From: an uncultured Christensenella sp.
GTDB lineage: Bacteria; Bacillota; Clostridia; Christensenellales; UBA1750
Length of the DNA: 22,735 nucleotides
Direction: 5' to 3'
Assembly: GCA_905193155.1 (NCBI GenBank)
Contig: CAJJNQ010000039.1
Location: 1-22,735 of the forward strand
Shown here piece after piece: positions 15,534-22,735 of this stretch. The notes beneath the pieces were generated by a model, which saw only the letters and a program-made list of their open reading frames with translations, did no database searches and was not told the origin of the DNA. The position numbers were made by a program, and so were the translations under genes. Position 1 is the first letter of the stretch; every line of letters begins with the position of its first letter.

Positions 15534-15551
15534 GCTATTTTGTTGTTCCGG

Positions 15552-16397
15552 TTAGATACGCGCTTTCAGGAAATCCACCGCCATGGCGATATCCTTGGCA
15601 GGATCTGCGCCGACTTCGCGCTCGATGGTCAGGTAGCCGTCGTAGCCGATTTCGCGCAGCGCCTTGAGGTAGTTGTCCCAATCGACGCCGCCCTCGCCCA
15701 GCGGGAGCTCCGTGAAGCAATCTTCCATGCGCAGGTCGGTGATGCCGCCGTCCGCAAAGAAATCATAGATGATTTCGGGATCGTGGTACTTGACCATGCG
15801 GCCGTCCTTGGCATGGGTGTGGACGATGTAAGGCGCAAGGGTGTGCACCGCTTTGACGGGATCGTCGCCCGAAACCATGAGCAGGTTGGCAGGGTCGAGG
15901 TTGACGCACATACTCTTGCAGCCGAGGCTGTCCAGGAAGCTGCGCAGCGTCACGGCAAGCTCAGGGCCGGTCTCGATCGCAAAGCGGCAGCCGACCTTAT
16001 CGCCGTATTCACCCATCTGGCGGCAGGCCTTCTGCATCACCGCATAGCGGGGATGCGCGGGATCGGTCGGGACGACTCCGATGTGCGTGGTGACAACATG
16101 GCAGTCCAAATCAAGCGCCAGATCCATGATGCGGCAGGAACGATCCACCTTGTAGGCGTTGTCCTCTTCGCGGGTAAACGCATGGCCGCCCATGTCACCG
16201 CAAAGAGCCGCAACTTCCAAGCCCAGATCGCTGATGTAGTTCTTCAAATCGTGGCGCTGCTGCGCGTTGAGGTTCTCCGGAGCCATTTCACCGGAAACCG
16301 CGTAAATCTGCACGCCCTGCGCGCCGACCTCCGCCGCCTTCTTCAACCCGTCATGCAGATTCAGACGGAAAGAGTCCGAAATCACGCCGATTTTCAT
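15552..16397 (-). CDS. Sugar phosphate isomerase/epimerase-like TIM-barrel protein
   Basis: This is a 281-residue member of the xylose isomerase-like / AP endonuclease 2 fold, a metal-dependent barrel family that isomerises or epimerises sugars and polyols. Likely metal or catalytic residues are Glu142 (IETGPE), Asp168 (NLDPAN), His193/His195 (VHTHAKD) and Glu259 (TIERE). The LGEGGVDW motif (233-240) is also typical. The start overlaps the last base of the upstream dehydrogenase gene, so the two are translationally coupled. This dehydrogenase plus isomerase pairing recurs in inositol, keto-sugar and unusual-glycoside pathways. The exact reaction cannot be assigned. Confidence 0.88.
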   Translation of the reverse strand: MKIGVISDSFRLNLHDGLKKAAEVGAQGVQIYAVSGEMAPENLNAQQRHDLKNYISDLGLEVAALCGDMGGHAFTREEDNAYKVDRSCRIMDLALDLDCHVVTTHIGVVPTDPAHPRYAVMQKACRQMGEYGDKVGCRFAIETGPELAVTLRSFLDSLGCKSMCVNLDPANLLMVSGDDPVKAVHTLAPYIVHTHAKDGRMVKYHDPEIIYDFFADGGITDLRMEDCFTELPLGEGGVDWDNYLKALREIGYDGYLTIEREVGADPAKDIAMAVDFLKARI

Positions 16398-17476
16398 CAG
16401 AAGGATACCTCCTTGCCCAGCTCAGCAGAATCATAAAGCCCCTGCATCATCTGCGCGGTAATCAGGTTGTTGTCCACATAGGAGCGAATGTGTTCGCCGG
16501 AGTTGACGCACTCGACAAAAGCCTTGAGCTCCTCGTAGAACATATCGTTGAACATGTTGTCCACCTTGATTTCCGGCGTCTCCTGCCAAAGCTTGCCGTC
16601 TTTGGTGCCGAAGAAGGTGAATCCGCCGCCGTAGGTCAGCTTGATGCCGCCCTTATCGCCGATGAACTCGATGAAGGTCGAAGCCGGATCGTTGATGTTC
16701 TCCGCCCAGGAACCATTGAGCGAGATGGTCGCCTTATCGGTGCGGATAAAGCCGGTCACATACTCCTCCACGTCATAGGTTCCGTTGTAATCCGGGGGAC
16801 CTGCCCACATGTTTTCGTAGACGTATTCACGCATATTGGTGGCCAGTTTGGAATAACACGCACCGGAAACCGTGCGGCATTCCTTGATGCCCAGCACATA
16901 GTTGATCAAATCGAGGTAGTGCACGCCCCAATCGATCAGCACGCCGCCGCCGGCGAGTTCCTTCGTGGTGAAGGGGCCGCCCAGGCCGGGGATGGAGCGA
17001 TGTGCGCGGAAGGAGCAATAGACATGATAGACCTCGCCCAGCTTGCCTGCATCGACATAGTCCTTGACCATGTTGACCGCCTTGTTGAAACGGTTGACCA
17101 CGCCGATGTTCAGGATTCGGCCGGTCTCATGGGCGGCATCCGCCATTTCCTTGGCCAGCGCATAGGTCTTGGCGGCAGGCTTTTCGCACAGCACGTCCTT
17201 GCCCGCGCGCAGGCAGTCGACGGAGATAGGATTGTGCAGATAGTTGGGAACGCAGACCGACACCGCCTGAACGGTGGGATCCTTCAGCATCTCGTGGTAA
17301 TCAGTAATGGCCTTGGTGTTCTCGGTGCCGAACTTTTCCTTGAGCGCCTGTGCGCGTTCGGGGATGATGTCCACGCAATACGCGATTTCGACATTCGGAT
17401 TCTTCTGGTAGGACGGCGCGTGCGCCGCATTTGCAATGGTACCACAGCCAATGATGGCTACACGGGTCTTTGCCAT
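16397..17476 (-). CDS. Gfo/Idh/MocA family NAD(P)-dependent dehydrogenase
   Basis: This probable sugar or cyclitol dehydrogenase has 359 residues. The Rossmann domain starts with VAIIGCGTIANAAHAP (dinucleotide-binding glycines 10-12). CEKPAAK carries the conserved Lys99. The C-terminal domain shows GGGVLIDWGVHYLDL, with Asp183 and His187 in the usual catalytic positions. GGGAGGAAGAG precedes the ATG. It is first in a two-gene operon with the barrel isomerase and has a strong promoter. Oxidation of a sugar hydroxyl to a keto group is the general chemistry; the substrate is unknown. Confidence 0.92.
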   Translation of the reverse strand: MAKTRVAIIGCGTIANAAHAPSYQKNPNVEIAYCVDIIPERAQALKEKFGTENTKAITDYHEMLKDPTVQAVSVCVPNYLHNPISVDCLRAGKDVLCEKPAAKTYALAKEMADAAHETGRILNIGVVNRFNKAVNMVKDYVDAGKLGEVYHVYCSFRAHRSIPGLGGPFTTKELAGGGVLIDWGVHYLDLINYVLGIKECRTVSGACYSKLATNMREYVYENMWAGPPDYNGTYDVEEYVTGFIRTDKATISLNGSWAENINDPASTFIEFIGDKGGIKLTYGGGFTFFGTKDGKLWQETPEIKVDNMFNDMFYEELKAFVECVNSGEHIRSYVDNNLITAQMMQGLYDSAELGKEVSF

Positions 17477-17518
17477 ATTCTCTTCCTCCCTGGAAGTATA
17501 TATTCAGAAACCTATACC

Positions 17519-17547
17519 ATTATATACCAAAAATAACATTTTGTAAA
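17519..17547 (-). promoter_or_regulatory. SigA promoter for the dehydrogenase/epimerase operon
   Basis: On the minus strand TTTACA (17547-17542) and a perfect TATAAT (17524-17519) are separated by 17 nt, about 42 nt upstream of the dehydrogenase ATG. The -35 region is flanked by ATAACA (17533-17538) and TGTTAT (17553-17558), and AACAG-A-CTGTT (17546-17556) overlaps it. Both are candidate repressor sites. Confidence 0.8.
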
Positions 17548-17562
17548 CAGACTGTTATCTAC

Positions 17563-18198
17563 TTAAAGCGGACGATTCTTGCCCATGATCTCCGGCTTGT
17601 GGATCATGCTGTCCTCCTCGGTGATGGGGCGGATGACGCGGCAGGGATTCCCTGCCGCAAAGCTCATGGGCGGGATGTCCTTGGTCACGACGCTGCCCGC
17701 GCCGATGACGCAGCCGTCGCCGATGGTTACGCCGCCGCAGATCACGACGTTCGCGCCCAGCCAGACGTTGTTGCCGATGGTCACAGGGCGCGCATAGCAC
17801 AGGCGGATGGGATTGCCGTTTTCATCGCGCATCTGCTGGCGCTCGTCGGGCAGCATGGGATGCACGGGCGTGACGATGCTCACGTTCGGACCGAAATCGC
17901 AATGATTGCCGATGGTCACTTTTGCATCGTCCTGAACGGTGAAGTTATAGTTGCAGAACAGCGCATCGCCGATGGACGTATGCGTGCCGTAGTGGAAAAA
18001 GATCGGGCCCTGAAAAAAACAGCCCTTGCCCATTTTGCCGACGAGCTGAGAGAGGATTTCCGCGCGGTCCGCAGCCTGATCTTCCGCCAGCTGGCTGTAA
18101 CGCTGGCTCAGCTTGTGCGCGCGCAGCTTAATCGCCTTGAGCGCAGGATCACCGGGGCAGAACAGCTGCCCCGCAAAGATTTTTTCTTCTTCAGTCAT
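17563..18198 (-). CDS. Maltose/galactoside-type sugar O-acetyltransferase (hexapeptide repeat)
   Basis: This left-handed beta-helix acetyltransferase is expected to transfer acetyl from acetyl-CoA to a sugar hydroxyl. The 211 residues begin with a Mac-type N-terminal helical region (MTEEEKIFAGQLF, then a Leu-rich stretch to about 50). Hexapeptide repeats run from about 75 to 190. The catalytic histidine is His113 in TPVHPM, and VWLGANVVI (145-153) follows in the usual place. GGGGG precedes the ATG. It lies 29 nt after a small membrane-protein gene on the same strand and may be the last gene of that operon. The acceptor is unknown; detoxification of excess sugar is a common suggestion for the family. 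Confidence 0.9.
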   Translation of the reverse strand: MTEEEKIFAGQLFCPGDPALKAIKLRAHKLSQRYSQLAEDQAADRAEILSQLVGKMGKGCFFQGPIFFHYGTHTSIGDALFCNYNFTVQDDAKVTIGNHCDFGPNVSIVTPVHPMLPDERQQMRDENGNPIRLCYARPVTIGNNVWLGANVVICGGVTIGDGCVIGAGSVVTKDIPPMSFAAGNPCRVIRPITEEDSMIHKPEIMGKNRPL

Positions 18199-18227
18199 AG
18201 GTTTTTACCCCCTGTGTGTTTTTCCTT

Positions 18228-18758
18228 TTACTTTCCTTTATATCCAAACAGCTTGCCGATGGACGTCGTCACCGATTCCAGCGCCTGAATGCTCTCATTA
18301 AGGCCTTCGATGTCAAGGCCGGCGATGGCTTTGAGCGAGGTTTCAATGTCCTGCGAGCTGTTGCGGATCATGGTGTTGCCCTGGTCGATCAGAACGGTGC
18401 CGTCCTGCACCATGTCGTCAATCGCGGCCAGCGTTTTTTTCAGGTCGAGCTCGTTGACCGTATTGGTCAGATTGGTCACGGCATAGGACGCGTTGTTGGT
18501 CAGCAGCTGCACATCGTGCATGGTCGCGCTGATGCTGCCGATCATGGACAGCGCGGCAACGGCGACGATCACCGCCAGCACCGTGCGGATGCGCTGATGC
18601 AGAAGGCTCTTCTTGGCGCACTTTTCCTGAATTTTCGCGCTGGACAGCAGCTGCTGCGCCGTGCTTTCGCTCACCGTCTCTTCGCTTTTTTCGGGGACGG
18701 ATACAGCGGGTTCGACGCTTGCCGGTGCAGGCTGCGTTTTGAGTTCCGTTTCGTTCAC
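18228..18758 (-). CDS. Small membrane-anchored helical protein, function unknown
   Basis: I do not recognise this 176-residue protein. It starts at a GTG with AGGAGG 7 nt upstream, 12 nt after the DUF3810 gene stop. Residues 1-35 are Pro/Glu/Ser-rich and probably disordered. Residues 38-57 are a charged helix and about 58-77 a single membrane span. The rest (78-170) is low in aromatics, rich in Ala/Leu/Thr/Asn/Asp and predicted mostly helical or coiled coil, reminiscent of methyl-accepting-protein-like or t-SNARE-like helices, though that is only composition. Basic residues before the span suggest the C-terminal part is outside. Its tight linkage to the metalloprotease gene suggests a partner, substrate or regulator of it. 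Confidence 0.7.
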   Translation of the reverse strand: MNETELKTQPAPASVEPAVSVPEKSEETVSESTAQQLLSSAKIQEKCAKKSLLHQRIRTVLAVIVAVAALSMIGSISATMHDVQLLTNNASYAVTNLTNTVNELDLKKTLAAIDDMVQDGTVLIDQGNTMIRNSSQDIETSLKAIAGLDIEGLNESIQALESVTTSIGKLFGYKGK

Positions 18759-18770
18759 AAACTTTCCTCC

Positions 18771-19862
18771 TCATTCTGCCGCAGCAGATTTTTCCTTTTC
18801 ATACTCAGCGATGAGCAAATCTACCATGCGGCCGTAGGATTGGACGCCGTCCGTCTGGTTATTTGCCTTGAGATAAGCGTCGTTGACCTTATTATGGATT
18901 TCCGCCGCCTCTCCCTTATACGGCTCCCAGCTCTTCCGGTAGGCGGTAAGATCGGCGCGCACGCCCTCGGAATAGGTCGCATAGATTTCACTATACATTT
19001 CCATATTCTGCTTAGCCAGCGCGTTGCCCGCGTAGATCAGCGCCAACATCGTGCCGGAATAGCGGACGTAAACCTCCTCGCTTTCTATGCACACCTGATA
19101 GGCGATAAAATTCGCTTCGTCCTCCCGCGCAAAGCCACGCAGGTGCGCCGCCTCGTGCGCAGCGGTCGCCGCAAGGAGCACATCCCCTTCGTGCGCATTG
19201 ACGTGCGCTTCGACCGTAAAGGGAGAGAAAATTCCCGCAATATTCAGATACGCCAGCGGCGTGGAGAGGATGGCGATCTTCGGCGCGCCGTAACGCCCGG
19301 CCAGCCAGGGGTATTTCTCCCCGGCGCGAAGATAGGCCTCTTTAACCAAACGCATCACTTGGCGCTGCGTGCCGGGCAGCGCAATCGCTTCATCGCCTGT
19401 ATCCAGCTCCGCACGGAGATCGTTGGCCTGCTGCGCCAGCGATACGACCAATGCTTTTACCTTCTCTATTTCGACAGGCTTTGTCTCCAGTCCTGCCGTC
19501 TGCGCGTAGGTTTGGCGGGAATAATTCAGCGCCCATCCGCCGGAAAACAGAGAATACAGAATCAGCGCCAGCGTCAGCCAGCCGGAAGCAAAGCGCTGCC
19601 AGTCGATTTTATGCCGCACCCAGCGGACGATGGAAATCACCAGCAGCAGCGGAATGCCGACCAGCAGTCCAAGTTCTGTCAGAGATACGGGAATCAGCCC
19701 CGTAACGCCGGAAACCATCTGCGCCCAAAGCTTATAAATCCCTCTGGAATAGATTTTTTCTACCAGCGCCTCATGCCCCGGCGCAATCCGGATCAAAATA
19801 AAGAAAACAAGAGCAAAGGCAAAAGCGACGGCCGTCCTAATCCAGGGATTCTTTTTCTTCAT
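18771..19862 (-). CDS. DUF3810 family membrane zinc metalloprotease
   Basis: This probable membrane-bound peptidase has 363 residues. Three hydrophobic segments lie near the N-terminus (about 8-26, 62-80, 93-110), followed by a ~250-residue soluble domain. The zinc motif is HEAAH (His236, Glu237, His240), followed by LRGFAREDEANF, in which Glu247 or Glu249 is the likely third ligand. IFSPFTVEAHVN (211-222) is a further family signature. I placed the start at 19862; GGAGG is about 11 nt upstream, and a longer frame to 19913 adds 17 residues without membrane character. The substrate is unknown. It is first of a probable three-gene operon with the small helical protein and the acetyltransferase. 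Confidence 0.88.
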   Translation of the reverse strand: MKKKNPWIRTAVAFAFALVFFILIRIAPGHEALVEKIYSRGIYKLWAQMVSGVTGLIPVSLTELGLLVGIPLLLVISIVRWVRHKIDWQRFASGWLTLALILYSLFSGGWALNYSRQTYAQTAGLETKPVEIEKVKALVVSLAQQANDLRAELDTGDEAIALPGTQRQVMRLVKEAYLRAGEKYPWLAGRYGAPKIAILSTPLAYLNIAGIFSPFTVEAHVNAHEGDVLLAATAAHEAAHLRGFAREDEANFIAYQVCIESEEVYVRYSGTMLALIYAGNALAKQNMEMYSEIYATYSEGVRADLTAYRKSWEPYKGEAAEIHNKVNDAYLKANNQTDGVQSYGRMVDLLIAEYEKEKSAAAE

Positions 19863-19989
19863 TGAGGTTTCATCCTCCAAATTTGATCTCTGCCAGCAAA
19901 ACATGCTGCCCATACAGCTTTATTTTAGCGCATTTATGTTAAAAAAGAGTGAATTAACACATTTTTCAGACTTTTTCATCAAAAAGTAA

Positions 19990-20018
19990 TGGAAATTCCC
20001 GAAGGAGTTGTCTATAAT
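19990..20018 (+). promoter_or_regulatory. Candidate promoter for pgi
   Basis: TATAAT (20013-20018) is a perfect -10 hexamer, 17 nt after TGGAAA (19990-19995), a 4/6 match to the -35. It lies 36 nt before the chosen pgi ATG and inside a longer possible reading frame, which supports the downstream start. Confidence 0.6.
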
Positions 20019-20054
20019 GAGTATTGTAAATTTGATTCTGTGAGGTTGAGCGTT

Positions 20055-21617
20055 ATGACCAAGGAATACCTTTCTGACGATTGGAAAGCTTCCATGCAGC
20101 TTTCCTTCGACTTCAACCACATGATGGCGGACTTCGCTGCCGATGCGCGCGCAGCGGTGCGCTCCGATCTGCGCAAAGCCGCCCACAACCTGGAGGGCAA
20201 GGATCTGGAAAAGGTCCAGGAAGCCGTCGCCGTGCTTTCCGATCCTCCCGGACGCCTGCTGAAGAAAAACTTTGTCGAGCCCCGCGAGCTGAAGGCGCTG
20301 TCCGGCCGTTTGGTCAAGGCGCAGCACGCCGTGCAGGAGTCCCGCGGCAGCATCGAAAAGATGATGATGTGGACTGAGCTCCCCTACAACCAGGCTGAAG
20401 TGGTGGCCGATATCAACGAAACCGCCGCTGCGATCCGCGAAAAGTTCGACGCTTTTGTCGTGCTGGGCATCGGCGGCAGCGCCCTCGGCCCCGCCATGGT
20501 GCAGCAGGCCATGAACAACCTGCGCCACAACGAGCTGCCCGCCGCCAAGCGCGGCTGCCCGAAGATCTACGTTGAGGACAACGTCGATCCCGAGCGCATG
20601 GTTTCCCTGCTGAACCTGCTGGATCTGGACAAGACCTGCTTCAACGTCATCTCCAAGTCCGGCAACACCTCCGAGACCATGAGCCAGTACCTGATCGTGT
20701 CCGACCTGCTCAAGCAGCGCTACGGCAAGAACTACGGCGAGCACATGATCCTGACCACTGACGCGGCGAAGGGCAATCTGCACAAGATCGGCATGGCGGA
20801 CGGCCTTAAGATGTTCGTCGTGCCTGACGGTGTGGGCGGACGCTTCTCCGAGATGTGCCCCGTGGGTCTGCTGGCTGCGGCGGTTGCGGGCATTGACATC
20901 GAAGAGATGTTGGCCGGTGCGGCGGCGATGGACGCGCGCTGCCAGAGCGATGATTATCTGAAGAACCCGGCGCTGTTTGCGGCAGGCGCGATGATTTGCG
21001 CAATGGAAAAGGGCCTGAACATCCATGTGATGATGCCCTATGCCGACAGCCTGAAATACATGGCAGACTGGTATGCACAGCTCTGGGCGGAATCCCTGGG
21101 CAAGAACGTACATCGTGACGGCACGCCCTGCGCTGCCGGCCAGACCCCGGTCAAGTCCTTGGGCGTCACCGATCAGCACAGCCAGGTGCAGCTTTACACC
21201 GAAGGCCCGGACGATAAGGTCATCACCTTCCTGCGCGTGGCCGATTTCCGCAGCAAGATCACCATCCCGGTGGGCTGCGAGGAGTTCCCGGACGTCTCCT
21301 TCCTGTGCGGCAAGACCCTCAACGAGCTGCTGGACGCTGAACTGCACGCGACGGAATATGCACTGCTGAAGGCTGCCAAGCCCTCCTGGATGATCACGCT
21401 GCCGGAAGTCAACGCCTACACGCTGGGTCAGCTGATGTACTTCTTCGAGATGCAGACGGCTTATGCCGGCGAGCTGCTGGATGTGGATGCGTTCAACCAG
21501 CCCGGTGTCGAAGAGGGCAAGAACGCGGCTTACGCGCTGCTCGGCCGCAAGGGCTACGAGACCAAGGCAATCGAGCTGGACGCTCGTCCCGAATCCGACA
21601 CCCGTTACGTTCTGTAA
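20055..21617 (+). CDS. pgi: Glucose-6-phosphate isomerase
   Basis: This enzyme interconverts glucose 6-phosphate and fructose 6-phosphate in the cytoplasm. The 520-residue product has both SIS-type halves. Landmarks are VVLGIGGSALGPA (135-147), the phosphate-binding SKSGNTSET (200-208), VGGRFSE (260-266), Glu346 in LWAESLGK and His375 in TDQHSQ. The start at 20055 has GAGGT 8 nt upstream and is downstream of the likely promoter -10; the frame could open at 19989, but that would place the -10 inside the gene. Codon use is heavily biased to C/G-ending codons (AAC, AAG, CTG), which fits high expression. A terminator and then fba follow, giving two adjacent glycolytic genes. Confidence 0.96.
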   Translation: MTKEYLSDDWKASMQLSFDFNHMMADFAADARAAVRSDLRKAAHNLEGKDLEKVQEAVAVLSDPPGRLLKKNFVEPRELKALSGRLVKAQHAVQESRGSIEKMMMWTELPYNQAEVVADINETAAAIREKFDAFVVLGIGGSALGPAMVQQAMNNLRHNELPAAKRGCPKIYVEDNVDPERMVSLLNLLDLDKTCFNVISKSGNTSETMSQYLIVSDLLKQRYGKNYGEHMILTTDAAKGNLHKIGMADGLKMFVVPDGVGGRFSEMCPVGLLAAAVAGIDIEEMLAGAAAMDARCQSDDYLKNPALFAAGAMICAMEKGLNIHVMMPYADSLKYMADWYAQLWAESLGKNVHRDGTPCAAGQTPVKSLGVTDQHSQVQLYTEGPDDKVITFLRVADFRSKITIPVGCEEFPDVSFLCGKTLNELLDAELHATEYALLKAAKPSWMITLPEVNAYTLGQLMYFFEMQTAYAGELLDVDAFNQPGVEEGKNAAYALLGRKGYETKAIELDARPESDTRYVL

Positions 21618-21631
21618 TCCCATGCAGGGAT

Positions 21632-21669
21632 GGAAAAGGCGGTTTTAGAAAGATTCCGCCTTTTCCTTT
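21632..21669 (+). terminator. Terminator after pgi
   Basis: An 11-bp stem (21632-21642 with 21656-21666) with a 13-nt loop starts 14 nt after the pgi stop, followed by TTT. The A/T-rich base of the stem gives extra A-U pairing. The T-run is short, so some read-through into fba is plausible. Confidence 0.7.
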
Positions 21670-21689
21670 GTCCCGCAATGTGGTATAAT
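21661..21689 (+). promoter_or_regulatory. Extended -10 promoter for fba
   Basis: A perfect TATAAT (21684-21689) is preceded by TGG, an extended -10. The -35 position (21661-21666, TTTTCC) is poor and lies inside the pgi terminator stem. The extended -10 may make up for it. The ATG of fba is 32 nt downstream. Confidence 0.65.
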
Positions 21690-21721
21690 ACTTTCAGAAA
21701 GTTTATAAGGAGGCTATTTCC

Positions 21722-22588
21722 ATGGGACTGGTATCTGCAAAGGAAATGCTGACCAAGGCGGTTGAAGGCGGCTATGCCGTCGGCCATTTCAACATCAACA
21801 ACCTGGAATGGACCAAGGCGATCCTGACGACCGCTCAGGAGCTGAACTCCCCTGTGATTCTAGGTGTGAGCGAAGGCGCTGCCAAGTATATGTGCGGCTA
21901 CACCACCGTTGCGGCGATGGTCAAGGCCATGATTGAGGAGCTGAACATCACGGTTCCCGTCGCGCTGCATCTGGACCATGGCACCTATGAGGGCGCCAAG
22001 AAGGCCATCGCGGCCGGTTTCTCCTCCATTCAGTTCGACGGTGGCCATGCCCCCATCGAAGAGAACCTGGCCAAGACGGCTGAGTTCGTGAAGATTTGCA
22101 ACGAGAAGGGTCTCTCCCTTGAAGCGGAAGTCGGCTCCATCGGCGGCGAAGAAGACGGTGTCATCGGCGCCGGTGAGCTGGCCGATCCTCAGCAGTGCAA
22201 GACCATTGCCGACCTCGGCATCACCATGCTGGCTGCCGGCATCGGCAACATCCACGGCAAATATCCCGCCAACTGGAAGGGCCTGAACTTTGAGGTTCTT
22301 TCCGCGATCCACGAAGCCTGCTCCGGCAAGCCCCTGGTTCTGCACGGCGGCACCGGCATCCCTGCCGAGATGGTTCGCAAGGCGATCTCCCTGGGCGTTG
22401 CCAAGGTCAATGTCAACACCGAGTGCCAGCTGGCTTTCGCCGCGGCGACCCGCAAGTACATCGAAGAGGGCAAGGACGAGCAGGGCAAGGGCTACGACCC
22501 CCGCAAGCTGCTGGCTCCCGGCTACCAGGCCATCAAGGACACCGTCAAGGAGAAGATGGAGCTCTTCGGCTCTATCGGCAAGGCCTGA
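21722..22588 (+). CDS. fba: Class II fructose-1,6-bisphosphate aldolase
   Basis: This zinc-dependent aldolase splits fructose 1,6-bisphosphate into dihydroxyacetone phosphate and glyceraldehyde 3-phosphate. The 288 residues match the usual length. LHLDHG (82-87) supplies catalytic Asp85 and zinc ligand His86. LEAEVGSIGG (133-142), HGKYP with His178 and LVLHGGTGIP with His208 complete the metal and phosphate sites. The segment usually written FDGS is FDGG here (105-108), a minor variation. AAGGAGG precedes the ATG. Codon bias is strong, as in pgi. It could also act on tagatose bisphosphate, since the families are close, but pairing with pgi favours the fructose enzyme. Confidence 0.93.
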   Translation: MGLVSAKEMLTKAVEGGYAVGHFNINNLEWTKAILTTAQELNSPVILGVSEGAAKYMCGYTTVAAMVKAMIEELNITVPVALHLDHGTYEGAKKAIAAGFSSIQFDGGHAPIEENLAKTAEFVKICNEKGLSLEAEVGSIGGEEDGVIGAGELADPQQCKTIADLGITMLAAGIGNIHGKYPANWKGLNFEVLSAIHEACSGKPLVLHGGTGIPAEMVRKAISLGVAKVNVNTECQLAFAAATRKYIEEGKDEQGKGYDPRKLLAPGYQAIKDTVKEKMELFGSIGKA

Positions 22589-22611
22589 TCCCTCCTGCAA
22601 CAAGCAAAAAG

Positions 22612-22645
22612 GCTTTGAGCTGATATAATCAGACACAGCTAAAGC
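22612..22645 (+). other. Bulged hairpin with an embedded TATAAT after fba
   Basis: GCTTTGAGCTG (22612-22622) pairs with CAGCTAAAGC (22636-22645), leaving a 1-nt bulge. Its loop contains TATAAT (22624-22629). There is no T-run, so it is not a normal terminator, and no good -35 was found 17 nt upstream of the TATAAT. Confidence 0.35.
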
Positions 22646-22671
22646 AAGAAAACACCGAGATAAGTCTTTTT

Positions 22672-22735
22672 TGAACTGCACCCCACTTGTTAGACAGTAT
22701 GATATACTATCTAACAAGTGGGGTGTTTTGCTATG
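22672..22735 (+). mobile_element. Probable left end of an IS3-like insertion sequence, cut by the window edge
   Basis: From 22672 the sequence TGAACTGCACCCCACTTGTT resembles, from memory, IS3-family (IS150-group) terminal repeats, which begin with TG and carry a CCCC block. It leads into a large inverted repeat (22679-22700 with 22704-22725). GTGGGGTG then acts as a possible ribosome site for an ATG at 22733-22735, the last bases of the window. The transposase itself is not visible. It could instead be a terminator or an operator-like palindrome upstream of an unrelated gene. Confidence 0.45.
22679..22725. repeat. 22-bp near-perfect inverted repeat
   Basis: The arms 22679-22700 and 22704-22725 are complementary at 21 of 22 positions (one C-A mismatch) around a GAT centre. 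This is the longest inverted repeat in the window. It is followed by TTTTG, too short for a confident terminator. Confidence 0.9.

Noticed and set aside
18216..19865. Long plus-strand frame opposite the DUF3810 and small-protein genes
   Set aside because: Two motif-bearing or well-initiated minus-strand genes explain this stretch. The plus frame is rich in Arg/Gln/His and spans two genes, as a shadow would.
19920..21623. Long open frame antisense to pgi
   Set aside because: Pgi is unmistakable on the plus strand with all catalytic motifs. The antisense frame has a shadow-like composition and no recognisable domain.
1..22735. CRISPR array, tRNA, rRNA or prophage genes
   Set aside because: No regularly spaced repeats, cloverleaf-like or ribosomal RNA sequence, and no phage structural or integrase genes were seen on either strand.

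Overview
The window looks like chromosomal DNA of a Gram-positive anaerobe, most likely a gut Clostridia (Bacillota). The reasons are strong AGGAGG-type ribosome binding sites, SigA-like promoters, two LplB/YtcP-type sugar ABC importers with lipoprotein binding proteins, a YesM/YesN-type two-component system, an oxygen-sensitive glycyl-radical enzyme with its activase, and a DUF3810 metalloprotease. A Christensenellales-like source is my guess and cannot be shown from this window. No rRNA, tRNA or CRISPR array was seen.

Layout. (1) 65-5962, plus strand: an operon for importer 1 (permease with an unusual N-terminal extension, second permease, binding lipoprotein), then an intra-operon hairpin and a signal-peptide-less GH5 glycosidase. 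It ends at a bidirectional terminator (5975-6027). (2) 6026-11525, minus strand, in transcription order: AraC-type response regulator, YesM-type histidine kinase (1-nt gap), then, from its own promoter, a glycyl-radical enzyme and its activase (4-nt overlap). (3) 11709-15425, plus strand, divergent from the regulator: importer 2 (two permeases, binding lipoprotein). (4) 15552-17476, minus strand: a Gfo/Idh/MocA dehydrogenase and an AP-endonuclease-2-fold sugar isomerase/epimerase with a good promoter. (5) 17563-19862, minus strand: a DUF3810 membrane metalloprotease, a small membrane-anchored helical protein and a maltose-type O-acetyltransferase. (6) 20013-22588, plus strand: glucose-6-phosphate isomerase and class II fructose-bisphosphate aldolase, each with a promoter. 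(7) 22672-22735: a long near-perfect inverted repeat followed by an ATG at the very edge, probably the left end of an IS3-like insertion sequence.

How it fits together (inference). The two-component system probably senses an extracellular glycan or sugar and controls importer 2, importer 1, or both. Imported oligosaccharide would be cut in the cytoplasm by GH5. The dehydrogenase/isomerase pair could convert unusual sugars, and Pgi/Fba feed glycolysis. Neither importer has an ATPase here, so a shared MsmX/MsiK-type ATPase elsewhere is expected. The most intriguing gene is the glycyl-radical enzyme: it has the radical glycine and active-site cysteine, but not the GCxE glutamate of dehydratase/lyase-type members, so its substrate cannot be assigned.
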